Below are positions 26,149 to 34,415 of a stretch of DNA of 64,000 nt, piece after piece (the stretch's first letter is position 1; every line of letters starts with the position of its first letter). The translations under genes and the position numbers were made by a program. The DNA comes from Streptomyces sp. BV286 (lineage in GTDB: Bacteria; Actinomycetota; Actinomycetes; Streptomycetales; Streptomycetaceae): positions 20,898 through 84,897 of the forward strand of contig NZ_JAHRIB010000107.1 in the NCBI RefSeq assembly GCF_019090165.1, in the 5' to 3' direction. The notes below the pieces were generated by a model that saw only the letters and a list, made by a program, of their open reading frames with translations, was not told where the DNA came from and ran no database searches.

Positions 26149-26169
26149 TACGTGAACCACGATCACGTA
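26149..26169. promoter_or_regulatory. Inverted repeat TACGTGA-N7-TCACGTA, candidate operator
   Basis: Perfect 7-bp arms (26149-26155 and 26163-26169) flank accacga, centred about 36 bp upstream of the MFS start. The spacing suits a dimeric repressor of GntR, TetR or IclR type. Confidence 0.6.
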
Positions 26170-26347
26170 CGCGGGAACTTGGGGAACGTAGCGGAGGCAA
26201 ATCTTCCGGGTCAATGGGCTGGACTTGAAATCATGTATGTGAATGGCTGGGTGAGCGGGCCCGGAATCGAATGTTCCGGGCCCGCTCCTGGCCCGCTCCG
26301 CGCGTCCGCCTCGGCCGGTGGCAGGACTCAGCCGGCGACCGGGACGA

Positions 26348-27343
26348 TCAACTCGCCGCAGCCGACGCCGAGTTCGAGGCCGTCGCCGAAGCCCCCGGCT
26401 GCACGGCGTCGCCCGTGCCCTCCTGGGTCGCGTCCGGGTCGACGCCCATCGTGATGGTGCCGAGGACGCCCTTCGCGATGCCGTTCTTCTTGTACTTGAG
26501 CTTGAGGAGACCGCCCGTCGTGCCGGACTGGTCGTAGATCGTGTCCTCGGAGAGCGTGGTGCGCTCGGTGGTGCTCGTGGAGTACGGCTCGACCTCGGCG
26601 GAGGCGAGCACCGACTCCTCGTCGAAGAAGAACTGGCCGGTGTGGCAGGTGTTGCCGCCCTCGTACCCGGCGTCCGTCCAGGTGCCGCCGACGTGCACCT
26701 TGGTATGGATGTGGACGCAACGGCCCCGGTACCAGCCCGGGAAGACCGTCTTGAAGGTGACGAAGCCCTGCCGGTCCGTCCTCCATGTGCCGCGCAGGTA
26801 CCGCTTGTCGTCGGTGGGTTCCTGGTGGCCGCCACCACCACCGCCGCCGCCCTCGGGCGGGGAGCCGGTCGGCGTACCGGAGGGAGCGTCGGCGGGCGTC
26901 CCGCTGGGCGGCGTACCGCCGCCACCGCCGCCGGTGGAGAGGTCCTCGTAACCGGAGTAGAGACCCAGCGCGTCGCAGTGCCAGATGTCGACGGCGGCGT
27001 TCCTGAGGGGCTTGCAGGTCTCGTTGTCGATCACCTTGAGGCGGAGGGTCAGGGGGATGCCCTCCCTGTCCTCGGTGATGTCCTGGCGGAGCTTGTCCGC
27101 GTCGATGTAGTACGGGCCCTCGGTGGTCTCCGACGTGAGCTTGTAGCACGTCGCGGACGAGGTGGAGGAGGCGGTCGGCGAGGCGCCCTTCTTCGTCTGG
27201 CCGGCGTTCGCGGTCGCGGCGATGGTGCCGCCCACGCCCACCGCGGCGACCGCCGCGCCACCTGCCACGACGACCTTTCGGCGCGTCACGTTCCGCTTGT
27301 GTTTCGGCCCTTGGGCCGTCTGGTTTCCCTGGGTTCCGGTCAT
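26348..27343 (-). CDS. Secreted intradiol-dioxygenase-like protein with Gly-rich insert
   Basis: This 331-residue protein has a twin-arginine-like leader (NVTRRKVVVAGGAAVAAVG). Its domain resembles protocatechuate 3,4-dioxygenase and other intradiol enzymes that cleave catechols with Fe(III). Landmarks are TTEGPYYID (first Tyr ligand region), AAVDIWHCDALGLYSGY, FKTVFPGWYRGRCVHIH (second Tyr and the two His ligands) and GQFFFDEE. Between SGYEDL and DDKRYLRG there is an insert of roughly 45 Gly/Pro/Ser/Thr residues with two poly-Gly runs. The tail is Ala/Ser-rich. Export suggests action on extracellular aromatics such as lignin-derived catechols. The divergence from a cytoplasmic enzyme leaves the substrate open. 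Confidence 0.87.
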   Translation of the reverse strand: MTGTQGNQTAQGPKHKRNVTRRKVVVAGGAAVAAVGVGGTIAATANAGQTKKGASPTASSTSSATCYKLTSETTEGPYYIDADKLRQDITEDREGIPLTLRLKVIDNETCKPLRNAAVDIWHCDALGLYSGYEDLSTGGGGGGTPPSGTPADAPSGTPTGSPPEGGGGGGGGHQEPTDDKRYLRGTWRTDRQGFVTFKTVFPGWYRGRCVHIHTKVHVGGTWTDAGYEGGNTCHTGQFFFDEESVLASAEVEPYSTSTTERTTLSEDTIYDQSGTTGGLLKLKYKKNGIAKGVLGTITMGVDPDATQEGTGDAVQPGASATASNSASAAAS

Positions 27344-27792
27344 GAGGAGGGAAGCTAGGCAAGAAGCCTGTCAGGGGCGTGGGCGCCGACTGTGCGTTGC
27401 TGTGCACCTGAGGAACGTGGCGGGAATTCGCTCGCGGCCCGGGAGTTGCCGCGCGTTGCGCGGGGGTGCGGGATCCCACGGGGGACGGCTGGTCGCGCGG
27501 TCACCCGCGGTCACCCGCGGCCCCGCGTGGTCCCCGTGTGTGTCACGGTGCGTGTCGCACTGAGCTGCCGGGAGCCTCGGCGGCTCGGCGGCTCGGCTCG
27601 ACGGGCCGCCGGTCGGGGGGCGTGGTCCGGGACGCGCGCCGGACGGGTGGGGGTGGGGCTGCCGACTCGGCCGCGCCCCGAAGCCGGGGCGCCGCACGCT
27701 GTCCGGAATTCTCCGTCCGGTCCGGGGGAGGAGCAGGGATCACCCATATGGGTGCTTGCAGGCCCGCTCCTCGCCGCCGGTCCTGCGCCTTC

Positions 27793-27846
27793 GATCGGTC
27801 CCGCGCTCTGGGTCCGTACGGCACTATCGGTCGGTCCGGCACTATC
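27793..27846. repeat. 18-bp tandem repeat, three units
   Basis: GATCGGTCCCGCGCTCTG, GGTCCGTACGGCACTATC and GGTCGGTCCGGCACTATC are adjacent at 27793, 27811 and 27829. The last two share GGCACTATC. The array lies about 65 bp beyond the aspS stop. Confidence 0.65.
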
Positions 27847-27878
27847 CGTTCAGCGCTCTCGGCCCGACACTTCCGGTC

Positions 27879-27901
27879 GGGCGCCGTCCGTGACGGCGCC
27901 C
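27879..27901 (-). terminator. Terminator of aspS
   Basis: A perfect 10-bp stem, GGGCGCCGTC (27879-27888) with GACGGCGCCC (27892-27901), has a 3-base loop and sits 10 bp beyond the aspS stop. Confidence 0.75.
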
Positions 27902-27910
27902 TCGCGAGTC

Positions 27911-29680
27911 CTACTTCGCCGGGTTCACCGGCTTGCGCACCGAGAGGTGCAGCTCACGCAGCCGCGTCTCGTCCAGCTCCGTCGGCGCGCCCATCATCAG
28001 GTCCTGCGCGTTGCCGTTCAGCGGGAAGGCGATGGTCTCCCGGATGTTCGGCTCGTCGGCGAGGAGCATGACGATGCGGTCGACGCCGGGCGCGATACCG
28101 CCGTGCGGAGGGGCGCCGAAGCGGAAGGCGCGGAGCATGCCCGCGAACTGCTCCTCGACGGTCTCACGGTCGTAGCCCGCGATCTCGAAGGCCTTGAGCA
28201 TGATCTCGGGCTCGTGGTTCCGGATCGCGCCGGAGGACAGCTCGACGCCGTTGCAGACGATGTCGTACTGCCAGCCCAGGATGTCCAGCGGGTCCTGGGT
28301 CTCCAGGGCCTCCAGACCGCCCTGCGGCATCGAGAACGGGTTGTGCGAGAAGTCGATCTTGCCGGTGTCCTCGTCCTTCTCGTACATCGGGAAGTCGACG
28401 ATCCAGCAGAAGCGGAAGACGCCTTCCTCGAAGTGGCCGGCTCGCTTGGCGGTCTCGACGCGCACCGCGCCCATGATCTTCGAGACCTCGTCGAACTCGC
28501 CCGCGCCGAAGAACACGGCGTGACCGGCGGCCAGCTGGAGCCGCTTGGTCAGCTCGGCGACGTTCTCCTCGGTCAGGAACTTCGCGATCGGGCCCGTCAG
28601 CGAGCCGTCCTCGGCCACCCGCACCCAGGCGAGGCCCTTCGCGCCCTGCGAGACCGCGTAGTCACCGAGCTGGTCGAAGAACTTCCGGGACTGCGCGGCC
28701 ACGTCCGGCACCGGCAGGGCCCGTACGTGCTTGCCCGCGAAGGCCTTGAACTCCGAGCCCTCGAAGATGTCGGTGATGTCGACGAGCTCCAGCTGGGCCC
28801 GCAGGTCCGGCTTGTCGGAGCCGTACTTCAGCATCGACTCGCGGAACGGGATCCGCGGGAACGGGGAGGTGACGTTCCGGCCGTTGCCGAACTCCTCGAA
28901 CAGCTCGGTCATGAGCTTCTCGATGGGCTGGAACACGTCCTCCTGCTCGACGAAGGACATCTCCACGTCGAGCTGGTAGAACTCGCCCGGCGAACGGTCC
29001 GCACGCGCGTCCTCGTCACGGAAACAGGGCGCGATCTGGAAGTACCGGTCGAAGCCCGAGATCATCAGCAGCTGCTTGAACTGCTGCGGGGCCTGCGGCA
29101 GCGCGTAGAAGCGGCCCGGGTTCAGGCGCGACGGGACGACGAAGTCGCGAGCGCCCTCCGGGGAGGTCGCGCTGAGGATCGGGGTCGCCATCTCGTTGAA
29201 GCCCAGCGTCGTCATCTTGTGACGGATGGCGGAGATGACCGAGGTGCGCAGCAGGATGTTGCGGTGCATGCGCTCGCGGCGCAGGTCGAGGAAGCGGTAC
29301 TCCAGGCGCCGCTCCTCGTTCACACCGTCCTCGGCGTTGATCGTGAAGGGGAGCGGGGCGGCCGCGCCGAGCAGCTCGACCTCACCCACCTCGACCTCGA
29401 TCTCACCGGTCGGCAGGTCCGGGTTCACGTTCTCCGCGCCACGGGAGACGACCTTGCCGTCGACCCGGACGGTGGACTCCTTGGAGACCTTGTCGAGGGC
29501 CGCGTACGCGGGGGTGCCGGGGCGGGCGACGAGCTGCGTGATGCCGTAGTGATCGCGCAGATCGATGAAGAGGATGCCGCCCAGGTCTCGGCGATTGTGC
29601 AGCCAGCCGCTCAGCCGGACGTCACTGCCGACGTCAGAGGCGCGGAGCTCGCCGCAGGTGTGGGACCTGTACCGATGCAT
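27911..29680 (-). CDS. aspS: Aspartyl-tRNA synthetase (bacterial type)
   Basis: This 589-residue class II synthetase has three parts. The N-terminal OB-fold anticodon domain has [21 protein letters not shown] at about residues 15-40. The catalytic core includes [26 protein letters not shown] (motif 2) and [22 protein letters not shown] (motif 3). The GAD insertion typical of bacterial AspRS lies between, at about 285-420. The length is normal for the bacterial type. Whether it also charges tRNA(Asn) cannot be decided from the sequence alone. A parS site lies 34 bp upstream of its start codon. Confidence 0.97.
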   Translation of the reverse strand: MHRYRSHTCGELRASDVGSDVRLSGWLHNRRDLGGILFIDLRDHYGITQLVARPGTPAYAALDKVSKESTVRVDGKVVSRGAENVNPDLPTGEIEVEVGEVELLGAAAPLPFTINAEDGVNEERRLEYRFLDLRRERMHRNILLRTSVISAIRHKMTTLGFNEMATPILSATSPEGARDFVVPSRLNPGRFYALPQAPQQFKQLLMISGFDRYFQIAPCFRDEDARADRSPGEFYQLDVEMSFVEQEDVFQPIEKLMTELFEEFGNGRNVTSPFPRIPFRESMLKYGSDKPDLRAQLELVDITDIFEGSEFKAFAGKHVRALPVPDVAAQSRKFFDQLGDYAVSQGAKGLAWVRVAEDGSLTGPIAKFLTEENVAELTKRLQLAAGHAVFFGAGEFDEVSKIMGAVRVETAKRAGHFEEGVFRFCWIVDFPMYEKDEDTGKIDFSHNPFSMPQGGLEALETQDPLDILGWQYDIVCNGVELSSGAIRNHEPEIMLKAFEIAGYDRETVEEQFAGMLRAFRFGAPPHGGIAPGVDRIVMLLADEPNIRETIAFPLNGNAQDLMMGAPTELDETRLRELHLSVRKPVNPAK

Positions 29681-29713
29681 CGTCGTTCATCCAGTCTTCG
29701 CGGATCGGGGACG

Positions 29714-29729
29714 TGTTTCACGTGAAACA
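29714..29729. other. parS chromosome-partition site
   Basis: TGTTTCACGTGAAACA is a perfect match to the Streptomyces parS consensus bound by ParB. The palindrome is perfect over 22 bp (29711-29732). It sits in the intergenic DNA between aspS and the divergent SpoIIE-type gene. parS sites cluster around oriC in Streptomyces. Confidence 0.93.
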
Positions 29730-29848
29730 CGTGCAAGCGTACCGGCCACCCCAAGGTCACCGTCCGCAATAGTTCCGGGGCCGGGCGCCCACCCCCGCCT
29801 CACCTGCCTCAGTGGCACCCTTCGTTCACCTCTTCATACAGTGGGTCA

Positions 29849-32056
29849 ATGCGCATCGGTGATCCCCTTCCCTCTGTAGGGGACGTCCTCGCCACTCTGT
29901 CCACCGGTCTGTGGAGGTGGGACGACGCCGCCGGGAAGGTCACCCTCGACGCCGAGGCCTCCCGGCTCCTCGGCCTGCCCGCGGAGGCGGCCGTACTGAC
30001 GGAGGCGGGCGTACGGGCCCGTTTCCATCCCGTCGACTGGAACGAGGTCAACGGGGTCGTCCAGCTCGCCGCCGCCGAGGGCACGCTCGCCGAGCTGCGC
30101 CTTCGGGTGATGGACGAGCAGGGCCATGTGATCCGGACCGTGCGCAGCCGCTCCAAGCCGTCCTTCGACCCGGGCACCGGCTCGTACCAGCTGATCGGCA
30201 CCCTCCAGGAGGTCACCGAGCAGCCTCCGGGGGCCGCCGCGCGCACACCGGTCACCGGCGACTGGAGACGCTCGCGCGAGGCGTTCCTGCTGGACGCGGG
30301 ACGCGCGCTGGCCGAGGCACGGTCCACGGAGGAGGTGCTGCGGGTCGCCGCCGGCCTGTCGATGCCCGGGTTCTCGCCGGACGGGCTGGCCGTCTTCGGC
30401 GCGGAGGGCGACCGGCTCACGGTCATCGGCCACCACGGGCACCAGCCCGGGGACGAGGAACCCTTCACCCATATGCCGCTGGACACGGACTATCCGGCCG
30501 CCGAGGTCGTCCGCGCGGGCCGTGCCGTCTATCTCTCCTCGCCCGACCACTACCGCGACCGCTATCCGGCCGCCTGGCCGCTAGCCCAGCAGTTCGGCCG
30601 CCAGTCCTGGGCGTTCCTGCCGCTGACGTTCGCGGGGCGCACGATGGGCGCGTGGATGGCGGCCTTCACGTATCCGGTCACCTTCACGCCCGACGAGCGC
30701 TCCGTGCTGACGACCGTGGCGCGGATGCTGGCCCAGGCCCTCTCGCGGGCCGGGGTCGCCGAGTCCGAGCGAGAGCTCACGGACGGCCTCCAGCGCTCGA
30801 TGCTGCCCACCCTCGGGCCGCAGATCCCCGGGATGAGCGTCGCGGCCCGGTACGTGCCCACGGGCGGTGGGCTCCAGGTCGGCGGCGACTGGTACGACAT
30901 GATCCCGCTGCCCGGCGGCACCTCGCGGACGAGTCCGGTGGGTGGCCGCTTCGCCCTTGTCATCGGTGACGTCCAGGGTCACGACGTACGCGCCGCGGGA
31001 CTGATGGGCCAGCTGCGGATAGCGCTGCGGGCGTACGCCTCCGAGGGGCACCGCCCGGACGCGGTCCTCTCGCGTGCCTCACGCTTCCTGTACGGGATCA
31101 CGTACGACGAGGAGATCTCGGACCTGCGCTTCGCGACCTGCCTGTACGTCGAGGTCGACCCGGAGAGCGGCGTCCTGGAGATAGCCAGGGCCGGGCATCC
31201 CGACCCGGCGATACGCATGGCGGACGGGACCGTGCTGACCCGGACCACCGCGGGCGGGCTGCCGCTGGGGATCGACCCGGACGCCGACTATCCGACGACG
31301 CGGTTCGTGCTGGAGCACGGCGAGACGATGCTGCTGTGCACGGACGGGCTGATCGAGACCGGCGGGCACGACCTGGACACCGGATGGCTCAGGATCCGCA
31401 AGATCCTGGAGAGCCACGACGGCGACATGGAGGTGCTCGCCGACGCGCTGGTCCAGGCCGTGCACGGGCCCTCCTCGCACCACACGACCGGGCCGCTGGC
31501 GGACCGCCGTGAGGACGACATAGCGGTGCTGCTGCTGTGCCGGGCGGGTGAGGAGGGCTGCGACCCCGACGGTTCGGCGACCGAGCGGCCCGCCGTACGG
31601 CGCACCATGCTGACCGTCGCGCAGGCCGAGCCCCAGAAGGTCGCGGGGGCACGGCAGCAGCTGCGGGAGTTCCTGCACGACTGGACCTCCGCCGACCAGG
31701 TCGACTCGGCGGTACTGCTGGTCTCCGAGATGGTCACGAACGTCCTCGTCCACACGGACGCGGACGCGCTGCTCGTCGCCGAGATGACGGGCCCCGCGGG
31801 CGCCCGCCGCATGCGGATCCAGGTGACCGACGGCAGCGACGACCTGCCCCACAAGCGACAGCCCGGCGAGCTCGCGTCCTCCGGGCGGGGCCTGGTGCTG
31901 ACGGAGCTGCTCGCCGACGCCTGGGGGGTGGACCCCCGGGGCGAGGGCAAGAGCATCTGGTTCGAGCTCTACGAAGAGGGGGCCGGGCCCGGCGAGGACG
32001 ACGAGCCCGGGCTCCCTGAGGACTCCGCGGCCTCCACGGCCCCCGGGGACGCGTAA
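29849..32056 (+). CDS. PAS/GAF/SpoIIE phosphatase/HATPase multidomain regulator
   Basis: This 735-residue protein has four parts. A PAS-like sensor spans residues 8-115 (LWRWDDAAGKVTLDAEASRLLGLP; FHPVDWNEV). A GAF-like domain spans about 145-305. A PP2C/SpoIIE phosphatase core spans about 320-560 (QRSMLPTLGPQIPGMSVAARYVPTGGGLQVGGDWYDM; FALVIGDVQGHD; LLCTDGLIE; REDDIAVLLL). A GHKL ATPase domain follows from about 595 (VSEMVTNVLVHT; GRGLVLTELLADAWG). The combination couples phosphatase and kinase-like modules acting on anti-sigma-factor antagonists. No cognate antagonist or sigma gene is adjacent. The 3' end overlaps the convergent permease gene by 88 bp, within the Gly/Pro-rich tail. Confidence 0.92.
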   Translation: MRIGDPLPSVGDVLATLSTGLWRWDDAAGKVTLDAEASRLLGLPAEAAVLTEAGVRARFHPVDWNEVNGVVQLAAAEGTLAELRLRVMDEQGHVIRTVRSRSKPSFDPGTGSYQLIGTLQEVTEQPPGAAARTPVTGDWRRSREAFLLDAGRALAEARSTEEVLRVAAGLSMPGFSPDGLAVFGAEGDRLTVIGHHGHQPGDEEPFTHMPLDTDYPAAEVVRAGRAVYLSSPDHYRDRYPAAWPLAQQFGRQSWAFLPLTFAGRTMGAWMAAFTYPVTFTPDERSVLTTVARMLAQALSRAGVAESERELTDGLQRSMLPTLGPQIPGMSVAARYVPTGGGLQVGGDWYDMIPLPGGTSRTSPVGGRFALVIGDVQGHDVRAAGLMGQLRIALRAYASEGHRPDAVLSRASRFLYGITYDEEISDLRFATCLYVEVDPESGVLEIARAGHPDPAIRMADGTVLTRTTAGGLPLGIDPDADYPTTRFVLEHGETMLLCTDGLIETGGHDLDTGWLRIRKILESHDGDMEVLADALVQAVHGPSSHHTTGPLADRREDDIAVLLLCRAGEEGCDPDGSATERPAVRRTMLTVAQAEPQKVAGARQQLREFLHDWTSADQVDSAVLLVSEMVTNVLVHTDADALLVAEMTGPAGARRMRIQVTDGSDDLPHKRQPGELASSGRGLVLTELLADAWGVDPRGEGKSIWFELYEEGAGPGEDDEPGLPEDSAASTAPGDA

Positions 32057-33096
32057 CGCCCCCGCAGTTCCGCCACCACCCCGAACGCGGCCGCCGTCAG
32101 GGGCACCGCCAGCAGCATCCCGAGGATCCCCGCCACCGACGCGCCCGCGGTGATGGCCAGCATCACGGCCGCGGGATGCATCTGCACGGTCCGGCTCTGG
32201 ACCATCGGCTGGAGCACGTGCCCCTCCAGGACCTGCACGGCCAGGACGACCCCGAGCACCCACAGCGCGATCACGAAACCCCGGTCGGCCAGCGCCACCA
32301 GGATCGCCACCGCGCCGGACAGGAAGGCGCCCAGATAGGGGATGAACGCGCCGACGAACACGAGGGCGCCCAGCCCCAGCGCGCCCGGTACCCGCAGCAC
32401 GAGCAGCCCCACGGTGATGCAGACCGCGTCGATGAACGCGATGACCGTCGTCCCGCGCATGAACCCCTCGACGGCCTGGTACGCCCGTCGCGCCATCGCC
32501 TCGGCCGTGTCCCCCGCGTGCCGGGGCACCAGCGAGCGCAGCGTCCCGGCCGCCCGGTGCGAGTCCCGCAGGAAGAAGAAGACGAGCAGCAGCGCGAGGA
32601 CGGCCATGGCGATGGCCTCCCCCACGACACTGATCCCGCTGATCACCCCGGACGCCGCCGTCCCGCCGAACTTGCCCAGCAGCTCCCTGGAGTTGGAGGC
32701 GAGGTCGTCGAGCGAGGTGCCGGCCGCCCCGAAGTGCTCGGACAGCGACCGGGCCGCCTGCCTGAGCGAGGCGGTGATCTCGTCACCGGTGTCGATCAGT
32801 GCGGCCACCACGATGTACGTGGCACCGCCGACGACGGCGACCACGGCGGCGCACGTCACCCCGGCCGCGATCGAACGGTTGACCTTCGCCCTCACCAGCC
32901 GCCGGTACAACGGCCCGAGCAGGGCCGTGCCGAGGAGCGCGAGCAGCACGGGCACCACGGCCGTCTTGAACTCCACGCACAGCCGCACGCCGACCACCAC
33001 GACACCGGTGACCAGCAGAACGACGACGCACCAGGCGGCCACGCGGCGCACAGGTTCGGGCAGGAGCCGGGCGGACTCGGGAGGAAGGGGCTGCAC
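31969..33096 (-). CDS. AI-2E family transporter (PerM-like)
   Basis: This 375-residue membrane protein has about eight hydrophobic segments in the AI-2E/PerM arrangement. An N-terminal pair (VAAWCVVVLLVTGVVVVGV; AVVPVLLALLGTALLGPLY) is followed by a soluble loop of about 70 residues after IVVAALIDTGDEI. The conserved C-terminal half then includes PGALGLGALVFVGAFIPYLGAFLSGAVAILVAL and LEGHVLQPMVQSRTVQMHPAAVMLAI. Members export small molecules or act as Na+/H+ antiporters; the name does not prove AI-2 transport. The GTG start has GGTGGAGG upstream. Confidence 0.9.
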   Translation of the reverse strand: MQPLPPESARLLPEPVRRVAAWCVVVLLVTGVVVVGVRLCVEFKTAVVPVLLALLGTALLGPLYRRLVRAKVNRSIAAGVTCAAVVAVVGGATYIVVAALIDTGDEITASLRQAARSLSEHFGAAGTSLDDLASNSRELLGKFGGTAASGVISGISVVGEAIAMAVLALLLVFFFLRDSHRAAGTLRSLVPRHAGDTAEAMARRAYQAVEGFMRGTTVIAFIDAVCITVGLLVLRVPGALGLGALVFVGAFIPYLGAFLSGAVAILVALADRGFVIALWVLGVVLAVQVLEGHVLQPMVQSRTVQMHPAAVMLAITAGASVAGILGMLLAVPLTAAAFGVVAELRGRYASPGAVEAAESSGSPGSSSSPGPAPSS

Positions 33097-33308
33097 GCCT
33101 CCACCTGACCATGCGTCAGTCGTGGCGGCGCGCCCCGAGGGCTGAACGGGGGAGGCACCGGATGACGGCAGCCGGACGCCCTGGTCGACGGCGTGGAGAC
33201 CCGACCGACGGCAGAATCGATACCTCTGCCCCTATCGGGTGAACATCCTTGCTGTGGACATGAGTTGCCTCCCTACATGCCTACTTTCCGAGGCGGAGGT
33301 GATGCTCG

Positions 33309-34253
33309 ATGTACGAGCAGAACAACACACAGCGGAACACGGCAGCGGCACCACGACAGGACGCGATCGACGTCAACGACTTCGTGTTCGCGGCAACGGG
33401 GGCGCGGGTGCGGAGGCTCACGTTGCCGAACGGAGACCACTGGTTCGTGGCGACAGACGTCGCCTCGGATCTCGGCTACGCAAACACACGCCAGGCACTC
33501 CAGTGGCACGTTGCAGCAGACTGCGCAAAGCGGCTGGGCGAACTTGCACCGGGTGTCTATGGAGTAGACACCTCAAGCAAACTCGCAGCTCACCGGCTAC
33601 AAAAATCAATGAAGATGGTGAACATCCAAGGTCTCGTCGCACTCGTCAACGGGTGCACGAAGCCCGCGTGTGAACCCTTCAAAGCGTGGGTCGCCGAGGT
33701 AGTCGCCACCATCCAGCGCGACGGCTCCTACACCCTGGAACCGGCCCCCGTTCAGCCCGCCGCCGACGGCGCGACCGCGTACGTCATGCCCCAACGGATC
33801 GCCGACGCCATCGTGCGCCTGGAGGAGCGGAACATCCGGGCGGACGAGCTGCTGCTCGCCTTCCAGGAGGAGCGCGGCGAACTGCTGCGCCGGATCAGCC
33901 ACAGCCAGGACCTGATGGCCGGGGCACTGCAGCAGATCGCCGAGGCTCTCAGGTCTCCGCAGGGCCGCCCCCCGGTCACGGAGACACCGGAACCCGAGAC
34001 GACACCCCAGGACCTCCTCGCCACCTGGAAGGCGAGGAACCTCGTCGTCACGGGAGACGTCCACGCGGTGGCGGCCTATCTGGCCCCGGCACTCCTGCGG
34101 GGCGGGGCCCGGTACCGCCTGGAGGAGATCGCCACCCGTACGGGGCTGCCGCAGGAGCGGGTCCACGACTGCGTGCGGATGCTGCTGAAGCGGGGATGCG
34201 TGCGGCAGAAGGGCTGCGCTCCGGACGGGGCGCCGGTCTACGTACTGCCGTAA
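33309..34253 (+). CDS. Bro-N (antirepressor-like) DNA-binding protein
   Basis: This 314-residue protein has an N-terminal BRO-N domain at about residues 20-125 (ATGARVRRLTLPNGDHWFVATDVASDLGYANTRQALQWHV; KMVNIQGLVALV), as in phage antirepressors. A predicted helical region follows at about 150-215 (RIADAIVRLEERNIRADELLLAFQEERGELLRRI). A C-terminal winged-helix-like part ends in YRLEEIATRTGLPQERVHDCVRMLLKRGCV. Codon usage in the first third is less GC-biased than its neighbours, and no phage gene is adjacent, so it is probably a domesticated regulator. Its stop codon is in the first unit of a 16-bp tandem repeat. Confidence 0.85.
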   Translation: MYEQNNTQRNTAAAPRQDAIDVNDFVFAATGARVRRLTLPNGDHWFVATDVASDLGYANTRQALQWHVAADCAKRLGELAPGVYGVDTSSKLAAHRLQKSMKMVNIQGLVALVNGCTKPACEPFKAWVAEVVATIQRDGSYTLEPAPVQPAADGATAYVMPQRIADAIVRLEERNIRADELLLAFQEERGELLRRISHSQDLMAGALQQIAEALRSPQGRPPVTETPEPETTPQDLLATWKARNLVVTGDVHAVAAYLAPALLRGGARYRLEEIATRTGLPQERVHDCVRMLLKRGCVRQKGCAPDGAPVYVLP

Positions 34254-34296
34254 CCCGTAGTGGCGTAACCCCGTGGTGCCGTCACCCCGTGGTGCC
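34250..34296. repeat. 16-bp tandem repeat at the Bro-N gene end
   Basis: GTAACCCGTAGTGGC, GTAACCCCGTGGTGCC and GTCACCCCGTGGTGCC are adjacent at 34250-34264, 34265-34280 and 34281-34296. The first contains the TAA stop of the Bro-N gene. Confidence 0.8.
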
Positions 34297-34324
34297 GTGA
34301 ACGCGCCGTGCCAGGACAGAAGAC

Positions 34325-34363
34325 AGGCCCGAAGCCGCAAAAAGTAGTTGCGGCTTCGGGCCT
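34325..34363. terminator. Bidirectional terminator
   Basis: A perfect 16-bp stem, AGGCCCGAAGCCGCAA (34325-34340) with 34348-34363, has a 7-base loop and is followed by TTGTCGT. It lies between the convergent Bro-N and pirin genes. Confidence 0.88.
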
Positions 34364-34415
34364 TGTCGTACCGTACCGGACCACGCGGGATGATCGCCGC
34401 GAAGGCCGTGAAAAC

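Larger units (their letters stand above)
27344..27910. other. 567-bp region without a gene
   Basis: No frame with a plausible start and recognisable product is present on either strand; the long plus-strand frame is the antisense of aspS. The region holds two perfect TCACCCGCGG copies (27501-27520), a CGGCGGCTCGG run near 27585, an 18-bp tandem repeat (27793-27846) and the aspS terminator. The first part must contain the promoter of the dioxygenase gene. Confidence 0.6.

Noticed and set aside
27392..29725. 777-codon plus-strand frame across aspS
   Set aside because: It is the antisense of aspS; the reverse strand encodes an unmistakable aspartyl-tRNA synthetase.
33309..34253. Part of a prophage
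   Set aside because: No integrase, structural or lysis gene, attachment repeat or tRNA is nearby; only a BRO-N domain is phage-like.
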